Assembly: GCA_024364735.1 (NCBI GenBank)
Contig: JAGFNQ010000877.1
Location: 434,001-498,000 of the forward strand
DNA length: 64,000 nt
Reading direction: 5' to 3'
From: Boesenbergia rotunda
Lineage: Eukaryota > Streptophyta > Magnoliopsida > Zingiberales > Zingiberaceae
Shown here: positions 1-11,948 of the stretch, piece by piece
Layout: each line of letters opens with the position of its first letter
Numbering within the stretch: the stretch's first letter is position 1
The notes under the pieces: generated by a model
Told to the model about the DNA's origin: nothing
The model's input: only the letters and a program-made list of their open reading frames with translations
Database searches by the model: none
Made by a program: the position numbers and the translations under genes

Positions 1-2174
1 TAAGGTGCCCATCCCTTGGACCCATACTTCGGTCCGGTACAAGCCCATTCATAAAATAAAATAACTTCACATGTTTCATTATTCATGGGACATTCATAGC
101 ATATTTAAGCATAGAATAACCTTGTTACATGAAGCATGACATAAATCATACTTGACATTTTATCGTTCATACTTAATGCATAGCATCATGATGCCCTAAG
201 GCATAAGCATTATCTTCATTCATAAACATGACATGCTTACATAAACATCATTCTTGTTCATAGTGCTTGCATGATCATAGTACATAAGGTAAGCATTGCA
301 TTGTATTCATAGAATATGACATGTTTACATAGACCATCATCCTAATTCATAGAGCTTGCATGATCATGATACATAAGGTAAGCATTGCATTATATTCATA
401 AAACATGACATATTTACATAGACCATTCTCCTAATTCATCTAACTTGCATGATCATGATACATAAGATAAGCATTGCATCACATACGTAAGTATAGTATC
501 TATCACAAGCATGCATGGGTAGAACTTCTATGAACATACTACTTACTATCTAGGAGTATGGCATAGCACACAAGACATTCATAAATAAACCCTATTAAGC
601 ATGGCATCAAACATAACATACCAACATGAAACATAACACTTAAGGTTAGGGTCATAGGTAACATCATTTTCTACCACATGCTTGATCCTATATTTATACA
701 TCATAATAAGCCATAAACCATGGATTCTTGAAACCCTAACTCCACCTAAACCCTAATCAATTAGCTTGGCCGAAACATGTAAGGAAGGGTTCAATCATTC
801 AAATGACATGTAAGGTAACATAAGGTAAGGAAAAGACCATACATTACTTATAAAGCCATAGGAAGCTATTAGGGCTCATGCTTAGGGTTAACCCTAACTC
901 CTAGCCCTTCTTCTTGGGGTTGGCCGAAACATACAAGGGCCATGGGTTCATGGAAAATTTCATAAAATTTCCAATTAATCATCCAACACCATCCCTACCC
1001 TACCGTAGGAGCCCTTGGGACCCTTACTTGAAGTAAGCCCTAACTTTTTGCCCTATTATCCATCTTGGCCGAAACTTGTAGGGTCTCTAGGCCATGTGAA
1101 AATTCACATAAAACATCCTCAACCTTCCTTGTATCATGAGGGTATACAAGACATACACTTGAAGGGTTAGATCCAACCCTAACCATGGGATCATGGTGGT
1201 GGCCGAAAACCCTAAGGGTACTAGGGTACTCCAAAAATTCTCCAAATCATATTTTAACCTATATTCATCATGAGAAAACATTAGAAAGCATGAGTGAAAT
1301 TTTTAACATCATCTTGGACCCAAAAACCATGGTGGCCGAAAGTCCTAGGGGTCCAAATCATGATTTTCTCAACATCAAACCCAAACCAAACTTCATATTA
1401 TGATAAATATCAAAAAGAACTATTATACCACAGGTGAGGGAGTCTTACCTTGGTTTATCTTGGTTATAGACCTTAGATAAGGGAAAAGATGAAGATCTTG
1501 TTGTCTCTTGACCACCCCTAGTCTTTGTAACCTTGTAAAAGCTTTGGGTCTTGGAAGAGAGACCTTCTTGTGGATTTTCCCAAGGGAAACCACACCTATG
1601 GATTTCGGCTAGGATGAGGAAGGAGGAGGGAGAAGGGTGGACTTGATGGAAGAAGAAAAGTAACTCCCATGCCACCTCTTTATACCACATTAAGGAGGCA
1701 AGTGAAGAGTCATGGTGTCTCTTCCCTTCTTGACTCTTCATATTCCCCTAAGCCTTAACCAAAATCCACTTCATCCTCTACTAGCACTCCCTTGCTAGGT
1801 GAATTGGTTAGTGCATGCATGGTGGTACAAGAGGTCCAAGGGTCAATCCTTGGTGCATGCACTTTATTTTTATTTTATTTTCATTTTATTTCCTATTATT
1901 TCCGAAAATTCCCTAAAAATCCCCCATAATTATGCTAATATTCCTAATTAAAATCCATTTATATTTATATTAAATTTTGCCTAAAAACTACCAATAATCA
2001 TGGTACTAGAAAGCCCATATAAGGCCCATTAGTACCTAGTTTCTCCATTTAAATGAGAAAATCATAGATTTCTAGGCTAAGGTTCGTACTAATATCTCTA
2101 GGTCCCTCAGAGAAATTATCTAGACATGATCAATATTTTAAAGAAAATATTGAGAGAATTTTCGGGTCGTTACA
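1..2174 (-). repeat. Tek1 3' LTR, truncated by window edge
   Basis: This is a near-identical copy of 8500-10673. In element orientation it begins with TGTAACGACCC at 2174 and continues beyond base 1. The few differences from the other LTR suggest a fairly recent insertion. It holds the first five-fold GGCCGAAA array (766-1341) and the splice-donor-like site at 1448. Confidence 0.93.
1675..1684 (-). promoter_or_regulatory. TATA box in Tek1 3' LTR
   Basis: Minus-strand TATAAAGAGG. The same ten bases occur in the other Tek1 LTR (10171-10180) and in both Tek2 LTRs (39271, 45939), which supports function. Confidence 0.6.
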
Positions 2175-2192
2175 ATCCCCCATACCTCGTGA
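2175..2192 (-). other. Tek1 polypurine tract
   Basis: The minus strand reads GGTATGGGGGAT immediately before the 3' LTR. This is the expected plus-strand primer position, and Tek2 has a close match at 45448-45459. Confidence 0.75.
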
Positions 2193-2208
2193 AAGTTCGT
2201 CCTCGAAC

Positions 2209-5200
2209 TTAGAATAGCTCCGGGTACTTGCGTCTCATCTCGTCCTCGCGTTCCCAGGTAGCTTCCTCGAACCGCTGACTTTGCCATAAGACCTTGACTA
2301 AGGGCACCTCCTTGCTCCTTAGCTTTTTGATTTCCCGATCCAAGATCTGAATAGGTCGGCTTTCAAAACTTAGGTCTTCCTGAACTTGTACTGTCTGTGG
2401 CTCGATCACTTGATCTGTGTTTAGAATACACTTCTTGAGCAACGACACATGAAACACGTTATGGATAGCCGACATCTCTTGAGGCAGCTCTAGTTCATAT
2501 GCCACCTTGCCAACTCTTTTCAGAATCGGGTACGACCCCACATATCGCGGACTCAGCTTTCCCTTCTTCCCAAATCTTGTTACCCCTTTCATAGGAGCCA
2601 CTTTGAGAAATACCAGATCCCCAACCTCAAATTCCAGGGGCCTACGCCGAACATCCGCATAATTCTTCTGCCGGCTCTGAGCAGCTTCAATCCGTTGTCG
2701 AATGTTCTGTATAGCTCGGGTGGTGTTGTCGACGAGATCCGTCGTGAGCCCCATTTCCTTCTTTTCACCACCTTCATACCAACAAATTGGAGACCTACAT
2801 CTCCTCCCGTACAAAGCTTCATAGGGTGCCATTCCGATAGTAGCTTGATAGCTATTGTTGTATGCGAATTCCGCTAAACATAGATATCGGCACCAACTTC
2901 CTTTGAAATCCAGGGCACAAGCTCTCAACATATCCTCCAATACTTGATTCACCCGTTCCGTTTGTCCGTCAGTCTGAGGATGAAAAGCAGTACTGAACCG
3001 CAGTTTAGTACCAAGAGACTTCTAGACGCACTCCCAAAAACGTGAGGTAAAGCGACCATCCCTATCAGAGGTGATAGTCTTGGGAACTCCGTGGAGTCGA
3101 ATTATTTCCCTAGTATATAATTGAGCTAGTTGCTCAATCGAATAAGTCATCTTGACTGCTAGGAAGTGAGCAGACTTTGTCAACCTGTCCACGATTACCC
3201 ATATCGCATCATATCCATTTGTAGTCCTGGGAGTCCTGAAATGAAATCCATAGAGATATCTTCCCATTTCCACTCCGGAATCGGAAGTGGCTGTAGAACT
3301 CCGCCGGGTCGCTGGTGTTCTGCTTTCACTCTTTGGCAAGTCAGGCAAGTACTCACATGCTGGGCCACATCCCTCTTCATGCCGGACCACCAAAATTTCT
3401 CCTTCAGGTCTTGATACATTTTGGTGGATCCTGGATGCATCGAATAAGGGGTTTCGTGAACTTCCGTTAATATCTTTCTCCGCAGTTCCAGATCATTAGG
3501 GATACATAGACGATCCCTAAGGTATAGTACTCCCTCGTCGGCGATATGAAAACCATCGCCCTTTCCTTCTAGGATCTCCTGTTTGATTCTCTGAAGACTC
3601 GTATCACAATTTTGTTTTTCCAATATGTCCCCAAACAGCATCGGTGCTAGTGTCATAGCGGAAAGCCGACCGGAGATGACCTCGACTCCAAAATTAACAA
3701 TTTCTCTCTCGAGTGACCGGGGTAATATGGATACGGACATCAAAGTGGCATTTGACTTCCGGCTGAGTGCATCGGCCACTTTGTTTGCCTTCCCTGGATG
3801 GTAGAAGATCTCACAGTCGTAGTCCTTCACCAACTCAAGCCATCGGCATTGTCGCATATTCAAGTCTTTCTGAGTGAAGAAGTATCGTAGACTCTGGTGG
3901 TCTGTATAGATCCTACACTGTGCTCCATACAGATAATGCCTCCATATCTTAAGAGCGAAGACCACCGCGGCCAATTCCAGATCATGAGTGGGGTAGTTCT
4001 GCTCATGTTCCTTGAGTTGCCTAGAGGCATAAGCAATGACCTTACCACTCTGCATAAGTACAGCTCCAAGTCCTAGCTTGGAGGCATCGCTGTATATATC
4101 GAAGTTCTGATTACTTTTCGGAAGGGTGAGAATTGGAGCACTGGTAAGTCTCCTTTTTAGTTCCAAGAAACTTCTTTCGTAGTTCTCCGTCCACTCGTAC
4201 TTTTTATCTTTCCGAGTGAGAGCTGTTAGAGGAGCGGCAATTCTAGCGAAGTCCTCCATAAATTTCCGATAATAGCCTGCTAATCCGAGAAAGCTTCTGA
4301 TTTCATTGGCGTTCTTTGGCCAGCTCCAGTTATTCACAGCCTCAATCTTGATTGGGTCCACCATAACTCCGTCTTTGGAAATAATATGGCCCAAAAAACT
4401 CACTTGGTCGAGCCAGAACTCACATTTGGAAAATTTCGCATACAGTTGCTTTTCCCGAAGAGTCTGTAATACCACCTTCAGGTGCTCGGCATGCTCTTCC
4501 TGGGTCCTCGAATAAATAAGGATATCGTCGATGAAGACGATCACAAATTTGTCGAGAAAAGACGAGAATACCCGATTCATAAGGTCCATAAACATAGCAG
4601 GAGCATTTGTCACGCTGAAGGGCATAACCACAAACTCAAAATGCCCGTACCTTGTTCGGAAGGTCGTCTTCGGAATATCCTCCTGTTTTACTCTAACTTG
4701 ATAATAACCAGACCTCAAATCAATTTTCGAGAAAATAGTGGCTCCCTTTAATTGGTCAAACAGGTCATCTATCCTCAGAAGGGGATACCTGTTCTTGATC
4801 GTTACGTTGTTCAGTGCTCGATAATCTATACACATCCGCATAGACCTGTCTTTCTTCTTCACAAACAGTACCGGAGCTCCCCAAGGGGAATGACTAGGGC
4901 GAATAAATCCCTTGTCAAGCAACTCCTGTAATTGTTCTTGAAGCTCCTTTAATTCAACCGGCGCCATACGGTAGGGTGCCTTAGAGATTGGATCGGTACC
5001 AGGTACCAATTCGATCTCGAATTCCACTTCTCTATCTGGAGCTAATCCTGGTAATTCATCTGGGAATACCTCTGGGTAATCAGATACAACCCTGACATCT
5101 TCCATCTTCTGATTCTTCACTTGACTGGCGTCAACCACATATGCTAGAAATTCAGTATATCCTTTGCCTAACATCTTTTGTGCTTGGAGAATTGATAAGA

Positions 5201-6005
5201 ATTTCCTGGTTCTTGTTCTTGGCTCTCCGATGAATTCAAACTTAGAATCTGCCTCGGGTCGAAAGACCACCTTTCGCCTACGGCACTCGATAGAGGCACC
5301 GTATTTGTCCAGAAAATCCATTCCCATTATAACGTCATAATCTTGCATGTCGAGTACTATCAGATCGCAGTAGAGTTCCCTTCCTGCGATTCCGACAGGC
5401 ACCGCACGCAGTACGTGAGTGGATGTCATTATTTCTCTCGAAGGCAGGGTCGTTAAGAACTTACAGTCTAACACTTGCGGAATCATATCTATCCTCTTGA
5501 TATATGGCACAGAAATGAACGAGTGCGTTGCCCCAGTATCAAATAATGCAGTAGCGGACTGACTGAAAATAAGTATCTGACCTGTAACAACCGTAGAAGC
5601 CCCCACAGCGTCCTCCTTGGTAACTGAGAAAACCCTGGCATTCGTCATAGTTGGTGGGGCCTCCAGCATCGGGGTACCTTCCAGCTCAGCTTGCATATAG
5701 TGTAGTTTCGCTGGGGCACCTTGGTACTGGACGAGTTGTTGGGGAGGTGCCTGGTTCTTGGTAGGACAGTAAGCCGCCATATGTCCTTCCACTCCACAGG
5801 TGAAGCACTGATTCGTACCTCTTCGGCATTCCCCGGGGTGCCTTTTTCCGCATGTCGCGCACAGGATAGGCCTGGCCTGTTTATTTGCTGGGCCTCCCTG
5901 AGGGTTGTTCCATGGCTTCCGTTTACCGCTCTGGTCTCCCTTCCAGTTGTTATTGTCGCCTTGGGGTTTTTGCCCTCCTGAACGGTGATGAAAGGAAAAC
6001 ATCAA
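2209..6005 (-). pseudogene. Tek1 pol polyprotein (protease, RT, RNase H, integrase, chromodomain), broken
   Basis: The 936-codon frame from 6005 holds two cysteine motifs (about residues 49-60, and CCHC at 67-80), an aspartic protease DTG (156-158), RT with FIDD (491-494), RNase H with its first Asp near 640, and the integrase HHCC zinc site (850-890). The catalytic integrase core continues in a second frame (3393-3022), and the end of integrase plus a chromodomain in a third ORF (2952-2209). Alignment with Tek2 shows a one-base loss near 3229 and a CAG-to-TAG stop at about 3022. RT motif MPFSVTNAP has Ser where these RTs usually have Gly. The product would copy and insert the element, and the chromodomain would guide integration to chromatin. 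It is inactive as it stands. Confidence 0.9.
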
Positions 6006-6837
6006 GGATAATGAAAGGGAGAATCGAGAATCCCGGAGTGAACTTGATCCTTACTTTCATTTAGCGCCTTCCTTTGTTGATTGATATTGATTAGATAGTG
6101 CTCAGTGAGTAGGGCGCTACTAAACAACTCCTCGGCGGTCTGCGGTCTGTTAACTCCGCCGGCCACGTTCAGGGCTATTTCGGGTCGCAACATTTTCAGC
6201 ATAAGTCGGACCCTTTCTTTCTCGGTGCGGACCAGCTCGGGGCATAGACGAGCCAGTCGATTAAATTTCTTCACAGCTTCATTGACCAAAAGGTCACCTT
6301 GTCGAAATTCCGTGAACTCATCGTAATGTTTGTTTGTGACACGCATGTTGAAGAATTCCTCGAAAAACTCCAACTCGAAGTCCGACCACGTCATCTGGTT
6401 CACCTGTCTTTTGGCCTTGACCCTTTCCCACCACATTCTGGCATCTCCAGAAAGGCAGAATGATGCACACTTGATTTTCTCATGCTCCGGCCAGTCCAGC
6501 AGCTCCATTGTACTTTCCACTGTCTTGAACCACGCTTGGGCGTCCCATGGTTCGCCAGCACCCGAAAAATTTTCGGTTTCAGCCTCAACCACTGGATCAG
6601 ATAAGCCTCTTGACGTGCTACAGTGGTCGGGCCTGCCGGAGGGTTTTGCGTAACTGTGGGCGCCACGGGTATAGCGGTTTGGTTCACTGGTGGAGTAGTG
6701 GAATTTTCTTGCTGGTTCATCAAGGTATTAATGGTTTGCTGCTGCTCAGTAACATGACGCTGGAGCTGGGTTACCAATTGCATTAGGTCAGGCGATGGAG
6801 CTGTCTCGTTAAGGCGGTTACTCTGTCTTCTAGCCAT
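6002..6837 (-). pseudogene. Tek1 gag, frameshifted
   Basis: The ATG at 6837 opens a frame starting with MARRQSNRL and a Gln-rich stretch. The conserved capsid region (a WDAQAWF block, then a W-x2-F-x3-F type block) continues in another frame from 6592, so a one-base change lies near 6575-6600. A second frame change near 6002-6030 separates gag from the zinc-knuckle and pol frame. In intact relatives gag and pol form one frame. The role would be to form the virus-like particle around element RNA. Length and order fit a chromovirus Gag. Confidence 0.85.
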
Positions 6838-7147
6838 GCTTTTCTTCACCAAAGACAAGTATGACCAATATTAGTTTTTTTTCTACCCTTATATCACTCT
6901 AAGGTATTTGATCTCATAAGAAAAATATATATTGTTCATAGTCACATATCCTAAAGTACTTTTCATCATAAAACATCGTTTATACTTCCATATTCTAGAA
7001 TCATAGGTATCATCCATACTTGCACATTCTAGAATCATGAGAGAACATAAGGTATCCTAAACGTACTTACTATCATAAGATATGCATAGAGGTACTTACT
7101 TGGAAGCTGCAGGAGGAGGGCTTGATGTGTGTGTAGTGAGATGGTAA

Positions 7148-7162
7148 CTGCTCTGATACCAA
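7148..7162 (-). other. Tek1 primer-binding site (initiator tRNA-Met)
   Basis: The minus strand reads TTGGTATCAGAGCAG two bases after the LTR end, complementary to the 3' end of plant initiator tRNA-Met. The 310 bp from here to gag is a leader with no ORF. Confidence 0.9.
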
Positions 7163-7493
7163 CCTGTAATATCCGCTTTTTTTTTCATTCATAAAGCGGC
7201 GTTACGCTAACATACGTAGGGGCATGTGAACATCGTAATGCAGTGGAATAAGTTAAACTTACACATACATGCACCTAGCTATCTTTCCTAACATAGTGAC
7301 ATAGGAACTTAGCATTATTATCATCATACTTATCATCATGTCATGAAGTCACATAAGCCATCCATTAGACACATAAGTAGCAAACATAAAGTTTTAGCAT
7401 AAGACTTGTAAATATAATTTTTCTTGGCCAAGTCACTACCACACACATACTCTTGTCCCTCCTGCTGCTTCTCCTATTGTCCTCTTGCTTGAT

Positions 7494-9944
7494 CTGCGGT
7501 ATAAGGAAATAAGACTATAAGCACATAGGCTTAGTAAGACTCTTTCCTACTCACTAAAACCATTCGTCACTTAATCATAAGCACACAAATCATTAACATA
7601 ACTTGGTGCTTAGCATGAATCATAAGCATAAGACATAAACCATCCTTAGCATGGCATAATTCATGGCATACATATAAACATAACCTACTTAACATGGCAT
7701 GATACATGGCATAAACATAAACATAAATATGCTTAACATGGCATGATACATGGCATAAACATAAACATAAATATACTTAACATGACATGATACATGGCAT
7801 AAACATATACATAAATATGCTTAACATGGCATGATACATGGCATAAACATAAACATAAATATACTTAACATGGCATGATACATGACATAATCATAAACAT
7901 AAATATACTTAACATGGCATGATACATTGCATAAACATAAACATAAATATGCTTAACATGGCATGATACATGGCATAAACATAAACATAAATATGCTTAA
8001 CATGGCATGATACATGGCATAAACATAAACATAAATATACTTAACATGGCATGATACATGGCATAAACATAAACATAAATATACTTAACATGGCATGATA
8101 CATGGCATAAACATGAATATAAGACGTTTACTATCATGCATATTTCTTAACATGAACCCTAAACATAAAACATTACTATCCTGGCATAATGCATAACATG
8201 AATGAATGCATGAGTCAAATGCATATATATAAGGATGCTTAACTTTTAAAATCATACTTTTAAATACTTAAACATAATCATAACATCATTGGGGTCCCGG
8301 CTTGTACCACATACATACATCATAAGCGCGCATCCCTAAGTAAATACGAGGTTGCGAGCCCCGACCTACTAGGGTAAGGACAGCATAGTCGGTAATCCCA
8401 GAACCGGGGCGTTCTTAAGGTGCTCATCCCTGTTGCACAGCTTCGGTAGTGCCAGAACCGTGGACAGCATAGTCGGTAGTCCAAAACCGGGGTGTTCTTA
8501 AGGTGCCCATCCCTTGGACCCATACTTCGGTCCGGTACAAGCCCATTCATAAAGTAAAATAACTTCACATGTTTCATTATTCATGGGACATTCATAGCAT
8601 ATTTAAGCATAGTATAACCTTGTTACATGAAGCATGACATAAATCATACTTGACCTTTCATCGTTCATACTTAATGCATAGCATCATGATGCCCTAAGGC
8701 ATAAGCATTATCTTCATTCATAAACATGGCATGCTTACATAAACATCATTCTTGTTCATAGTGCTTGCATGATCATAGTACATAAGGTAAGCATTGCATT
8801 GTATTCATAGAATATGACATGTTTACATAGACCATCATCCTAATTCATAGAGCTTGCATGATCATGATACATAAGGTAAGCATTGCATTATATTCATAAA
8901 ACATGACATATTTACATAGACCATTCTCCTAATTCATCTAACTTGCATGATCATGATACATAAGATAAGCATTGCATCACATACATAGTATAGTATCTAT
9001 CACAAGCATGCATGGGTAGAACTTCTATGAACATACTACTTACTATCTAGGAGCATGGCATAGCACACAAGACATTCATAAATAAACCCTATTAAGCATG
9101 ACATCAAACATAACATACCAACATGAAGCATAACACTTAAGGTTAGGGTCATAGGTAACATCATTTTCTACCACATGCTTGATCCTATATTTATACATCA
9201 TAATAAGCCATAAACCATGATTCTTGAAACCCTAACTCCACCTAAACCCTAATCAATTAGCTTGGCCGAAACATGTAAGGAAGGGTTCAATCATTCAAAT
9301 GACATGTAAGGTAACATAAGGTAAGAAAAAGACCATACATTACTTATAAAGCCATAGGAAGCTATTAGGGCTCATGCTTAGGGTTAACCCTAACTCCTAG
9401 CCCTTCTTCTTGGGGTTGGCCGAAACATACAAGGGCCATGGGTTCATAGAAAATTTCATAAAATTTCCAATTAATCATCCAACATCATCCCTACCCTACC
9501 GTAGGAGCCCTTGGGACCCTTACTTGAAGTAAGCCCTAACTTTTTGCCCTATTATCCATCTTGGCCGAAACCTGTAGGGTCTCTAGGCCATGTGAAAATT
9601 CACACAAAACATCCTCAACCTTCCTTGTATCATGAGGGTATACAAGACATACACTTGAAGGGTTAGATCCAACCCTAACCATGGGATCATGGTGGTGGCC
9701 GAAAACCCTAAGGGTACTAGGGTACTCCAAAAATTCTCCAAATCATATTTTAACCTATATTCACCATGAGAAAACATTAGAAAGTATGAGTGAAATTTTT
9801 AACATCATCTTGGACCCAAAAACCATGGTGGCCGAAAGTCCTAGGGGTCCAAATCATGATTTTCTCAACATCAAACCCAAACCAAACTTCATATTATGAT
9901 AAATATCAAAAAGAACTATTATACCACAGGTGAGGGAGTCTTAC
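7494..9944 (-). other. Candidate leader intron inside Tek1 5' LTR
   Basis: On the minus strand the donor is AAG|GTAAGA, a branch-like CTTACTAAG lies at 7538-7530, and a T-rich run ends in CGCAG|ATC at 7494. The same four elements recur at the same places in Tek2 (39510-41940). Removal would shorten the leader by about 2.45 kb. This is predicted from sequence only. Confidence 0.4.
7688..8127. repeat. 44-bp tandem repeat, about ten copies, in Tek1 LTR
   Basis: Units start with CTTAACATGG and recur every 44 bp from 7688 to about 8084 with a few substitutions. Tek2 has a different, shorter array (about 48 bp) at the equivalent place (41490-41700), so this part of the LTR turns over quickly. Confidence 0.9.
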
Positions 9945-10170
9945 CTTGGTTTATCTTGGTTATAGACCTTAGATAAGGGAAAAGATGAAGATCTTGTTGT
10001 CTCTTGACCACCCCTAGTGATTGTAACCTTGTAAAAGCTTTGGGTCTTGGAAGAGAGACCTTCTTGTGGATTTTCCCAAGGGAAACCACACCTATGGATT
10101 TCGGCTAGGATGAGGAAGGAGGAGGGAGAAGGGTGGACTTGATGGAAGAAGAAAAGTAACTCCCATGCCA

Positions 10171-10180
10171 CCTCTTTATA
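10171..10180 (-). promoter_or_regulatory. TATA box of Tek1 5' LTR
   Basis: Minus-strand TATAAAGAGG, about 500 bp into the LTR and about 230 bp before the donor-like site. Transcription of Tek1 would start shortly after it. Confidence 0.65.
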
Positions 10181-10673
10181 CCACATTAAGGAGGCAAGTG
10201 AAGAGTCATGGTGTCTCTTCCCTTCTTGACTCTTCATATTCCCCTAAGCCTTAACCAAAATCCACTTCATCCTCTACTAGCACTCCCTTGCTAGGTGAAT
10301 TGGTTAGTGCATGCATGGTGGTACAATAGGTCCAAGGGTCAATCCTTGGTGCATGCACTTTATTTTTATTTTATTTTCATTTTATTTCCTATTATTTCCG
10401 AAAATTCCCTAACAATCCCCCCATAATTATGCTAATATTCCTAATTAAAATCCATTTATATTTATATTAAATTTTTGCCTAAAAATTACCAATAATCATG
10501 GTACTAGAAAGCTCATATAAGGCCCATTAGTACCTAGTTTCTCCATTTAAATGAGAAAATCATAGATTTCTAGGCTAAGGTTCATACTAATATCTCTAGG
10601 TCCCTCGGAGAAATTATCTAGACATGATCAATATTTTAAAGCAAATATTGATAGAATTTTTCGGGTCGTTACA

Positions 10674-10805
10674 TCGCCAAAGCCTTAGTCATGTTAGTCT
10701 TATCTTGGTTAACTCTAGAGATGACTTCCCTTGTGACCTTGACATGACTCTTAGACCCAAATTTAGTTCTATATCTATATGGAACTCTATGATATGATGA
10801 CCCTG
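10674..10805 (-). pseudogene. Short gag fragment, SIRE-like copia
   Basis: One minus-strand frame reads through about 40 codons including KFGSKSHVKVT and a following basic stretch. It resembles the end of the large Gag of SIRE-type copia elements (compare the YRPKTKEV region in the SirC1 gag). It abuts a TGTTGGG LTR-like boundary at 10806. Too short for firm assignment. Confidence 0.3.
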
Positions 10806-11320
10806 TTGGGTATGGCTTGGCGGGTTTCCCTAGCGAATACTTGGTCGTCCTTGAGAGACCTCTCCATGTCTACGGATTAAAAATTTAATCCGAATGGAGA
10901 CCCGTCTCCCAACGACCATCTCGTCATCGTATCGTTTGGTACGAATTACAACTTGGCCAATCACAAAGATCGTGCCTTGTAATTCTCCTAACCAAACGAC
11001 TGCGGAAAAGACGACGAGTGGATTGCTGGTTTTTGTATTTATTATCGGGGTCCAAATAATTAATTAATATCTATGATTAACAATCAATCAAAACAATAAT
11101 AATCAATTATTAACCACATGAAATGACAAGAAAATCAAAGGAGCCAAGGAAGAGTATATACCTTCCATTATATTACGATCTTCTACCGTATGACCCTCCC
11201 CTCTTGGACGTCGTGTGGGCGATGATATACCAAGAACCATGGTCACCAAGTCGATCCATTCTCCTTACGCCAACCAATCCCTAACCAAAGGGATGCCGCC
11301 GGCCACTCCAAGGAAGAAGA
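10806..11320 (-). repeat. LTR-like host sequence, left part (split by SirC1)
   Basis: It begins with TGTTGGGTATGG, which on the minus strand is a CA-type LTR end, and contains an 18-bp palindrome at 10878-10895 and a TGCGGAAAAG motif common in plant LTRs. It would continue at 35767 after SirC1 is removed. No matching second LTR is in the window and no coding sequence is seen. Confidence 0.35.
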
Positions 11321-11948
11321 TGATGGATCGATGTGGCGTGCTAGAGGGGGGTGAATAGCACTTTTTCGTTGAATCTTTTTACCTATGTTGTTAGCTCAGC
11401 GGAAACAATAATTTGCAAAGAAAATAAGAACAATGATAACAACAATACTTTACTTGGTATCCACCCAGATGGGTGAATAATCCAAGGATCCACGCCGTAC
11501 ACCACTTCCACTATGAAAAATCTCCTTCAGGTGAAGAAACCTTTACAGTGGTGATCTTCCTCTTTACAGAATGTAGTAAAATGAGAGAGGAAGTTAAGAA
11601 CGCATTTCACACGAGTAGCACTTCGTTGTAGTACGGAACCATACCGCTCACGTACAAAAAGGTCCTCCTTTTATAGGAGAACAGGACAAACTCGTAGTCT
11701 GTCCAGCCCCGCACCAATCGACTGCCCCTGGGGCAATCGACTGGCCTAGCATTAATTGCTAGCCAACGGCTAGTTTTCGGGGTATACCAGTCGACTGCCT
11801 TTGGGCCAGTCGACTGGTAGAAGGCTGAAAACCTTCTATGAGTTTTGGCAGTCGACTGCCCTCTGGCCAGTCGACTGCCCACTCACTCCCAGCCAGTCTT
11901 CAGATAGTCCTTCATGTCTGCCTTCAGCTTCACTCCTTGGCTCGCTCC
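11321..11948 (-). repeat. SirC1 3' LTR, interrupted
   Basis: Matches 34825-35460 of the 5' LTR. It has three pairs of TCGAC palindromes (11717-11885) and a minus-strand TATA box at 11667-11675. It is cut at 11948 by the CopB1 insertion, and the remaining LTR head is missing. Confidence 0.88.

Larger units (their letters stand above)
1..10673 (-). mobile_element. Tek1, Ty3/gypsy chromovirus (Tekay/Del type), left end outside window
   Basis: Read on the minus strand the order is LTR (10673-7165), primer-binding site, gag, protease-RT-RNase H-integrase-chromodomain, polypurine tract, LTR (2174-1). The two LTRs match at an offset of about 8.5 kb. Both carry the TGTAACGACCC start, and the right copy ends in TTACA. 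The gag-pol order with integrase last and the C-terminal chromodomain place it in Ty3/gypsy chromoviruses; the Tekay/Del lineage is my judgement from motif style. Frameshifts and a stop make it non-autonomous. The five bases after the right LTR are TCGCC; the matching duplication would lie left of the window. Confidence 0.93.
7165..10673 (-). repeat. Tek1 5' LTR, 3509 bp
   Basis: TGTAACG...ATTACA in element orientation. It is very long for an LTR. In order from its start it holds a TATA box (10171), a splice-donor-like site (9944), five GGCCGAAA motifs, a TATG/CATA-rich low-complexity tract, a duplicated GC-rich segment near 8340-8530, a 44-bp tandem array (7688-8127), and an acceptor-like site (7494). 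Confidence 0.93.

Noticed and set aside
726..900. Telomeric repeats (CCCTAA)
   Set aside because: Only scattered single units within an LTR, no tandem array.
7688..8127. Possible CRISPR-like array
   Set aside because: Contiguous 44-bp tandem units without spacers, in a plant LTR.
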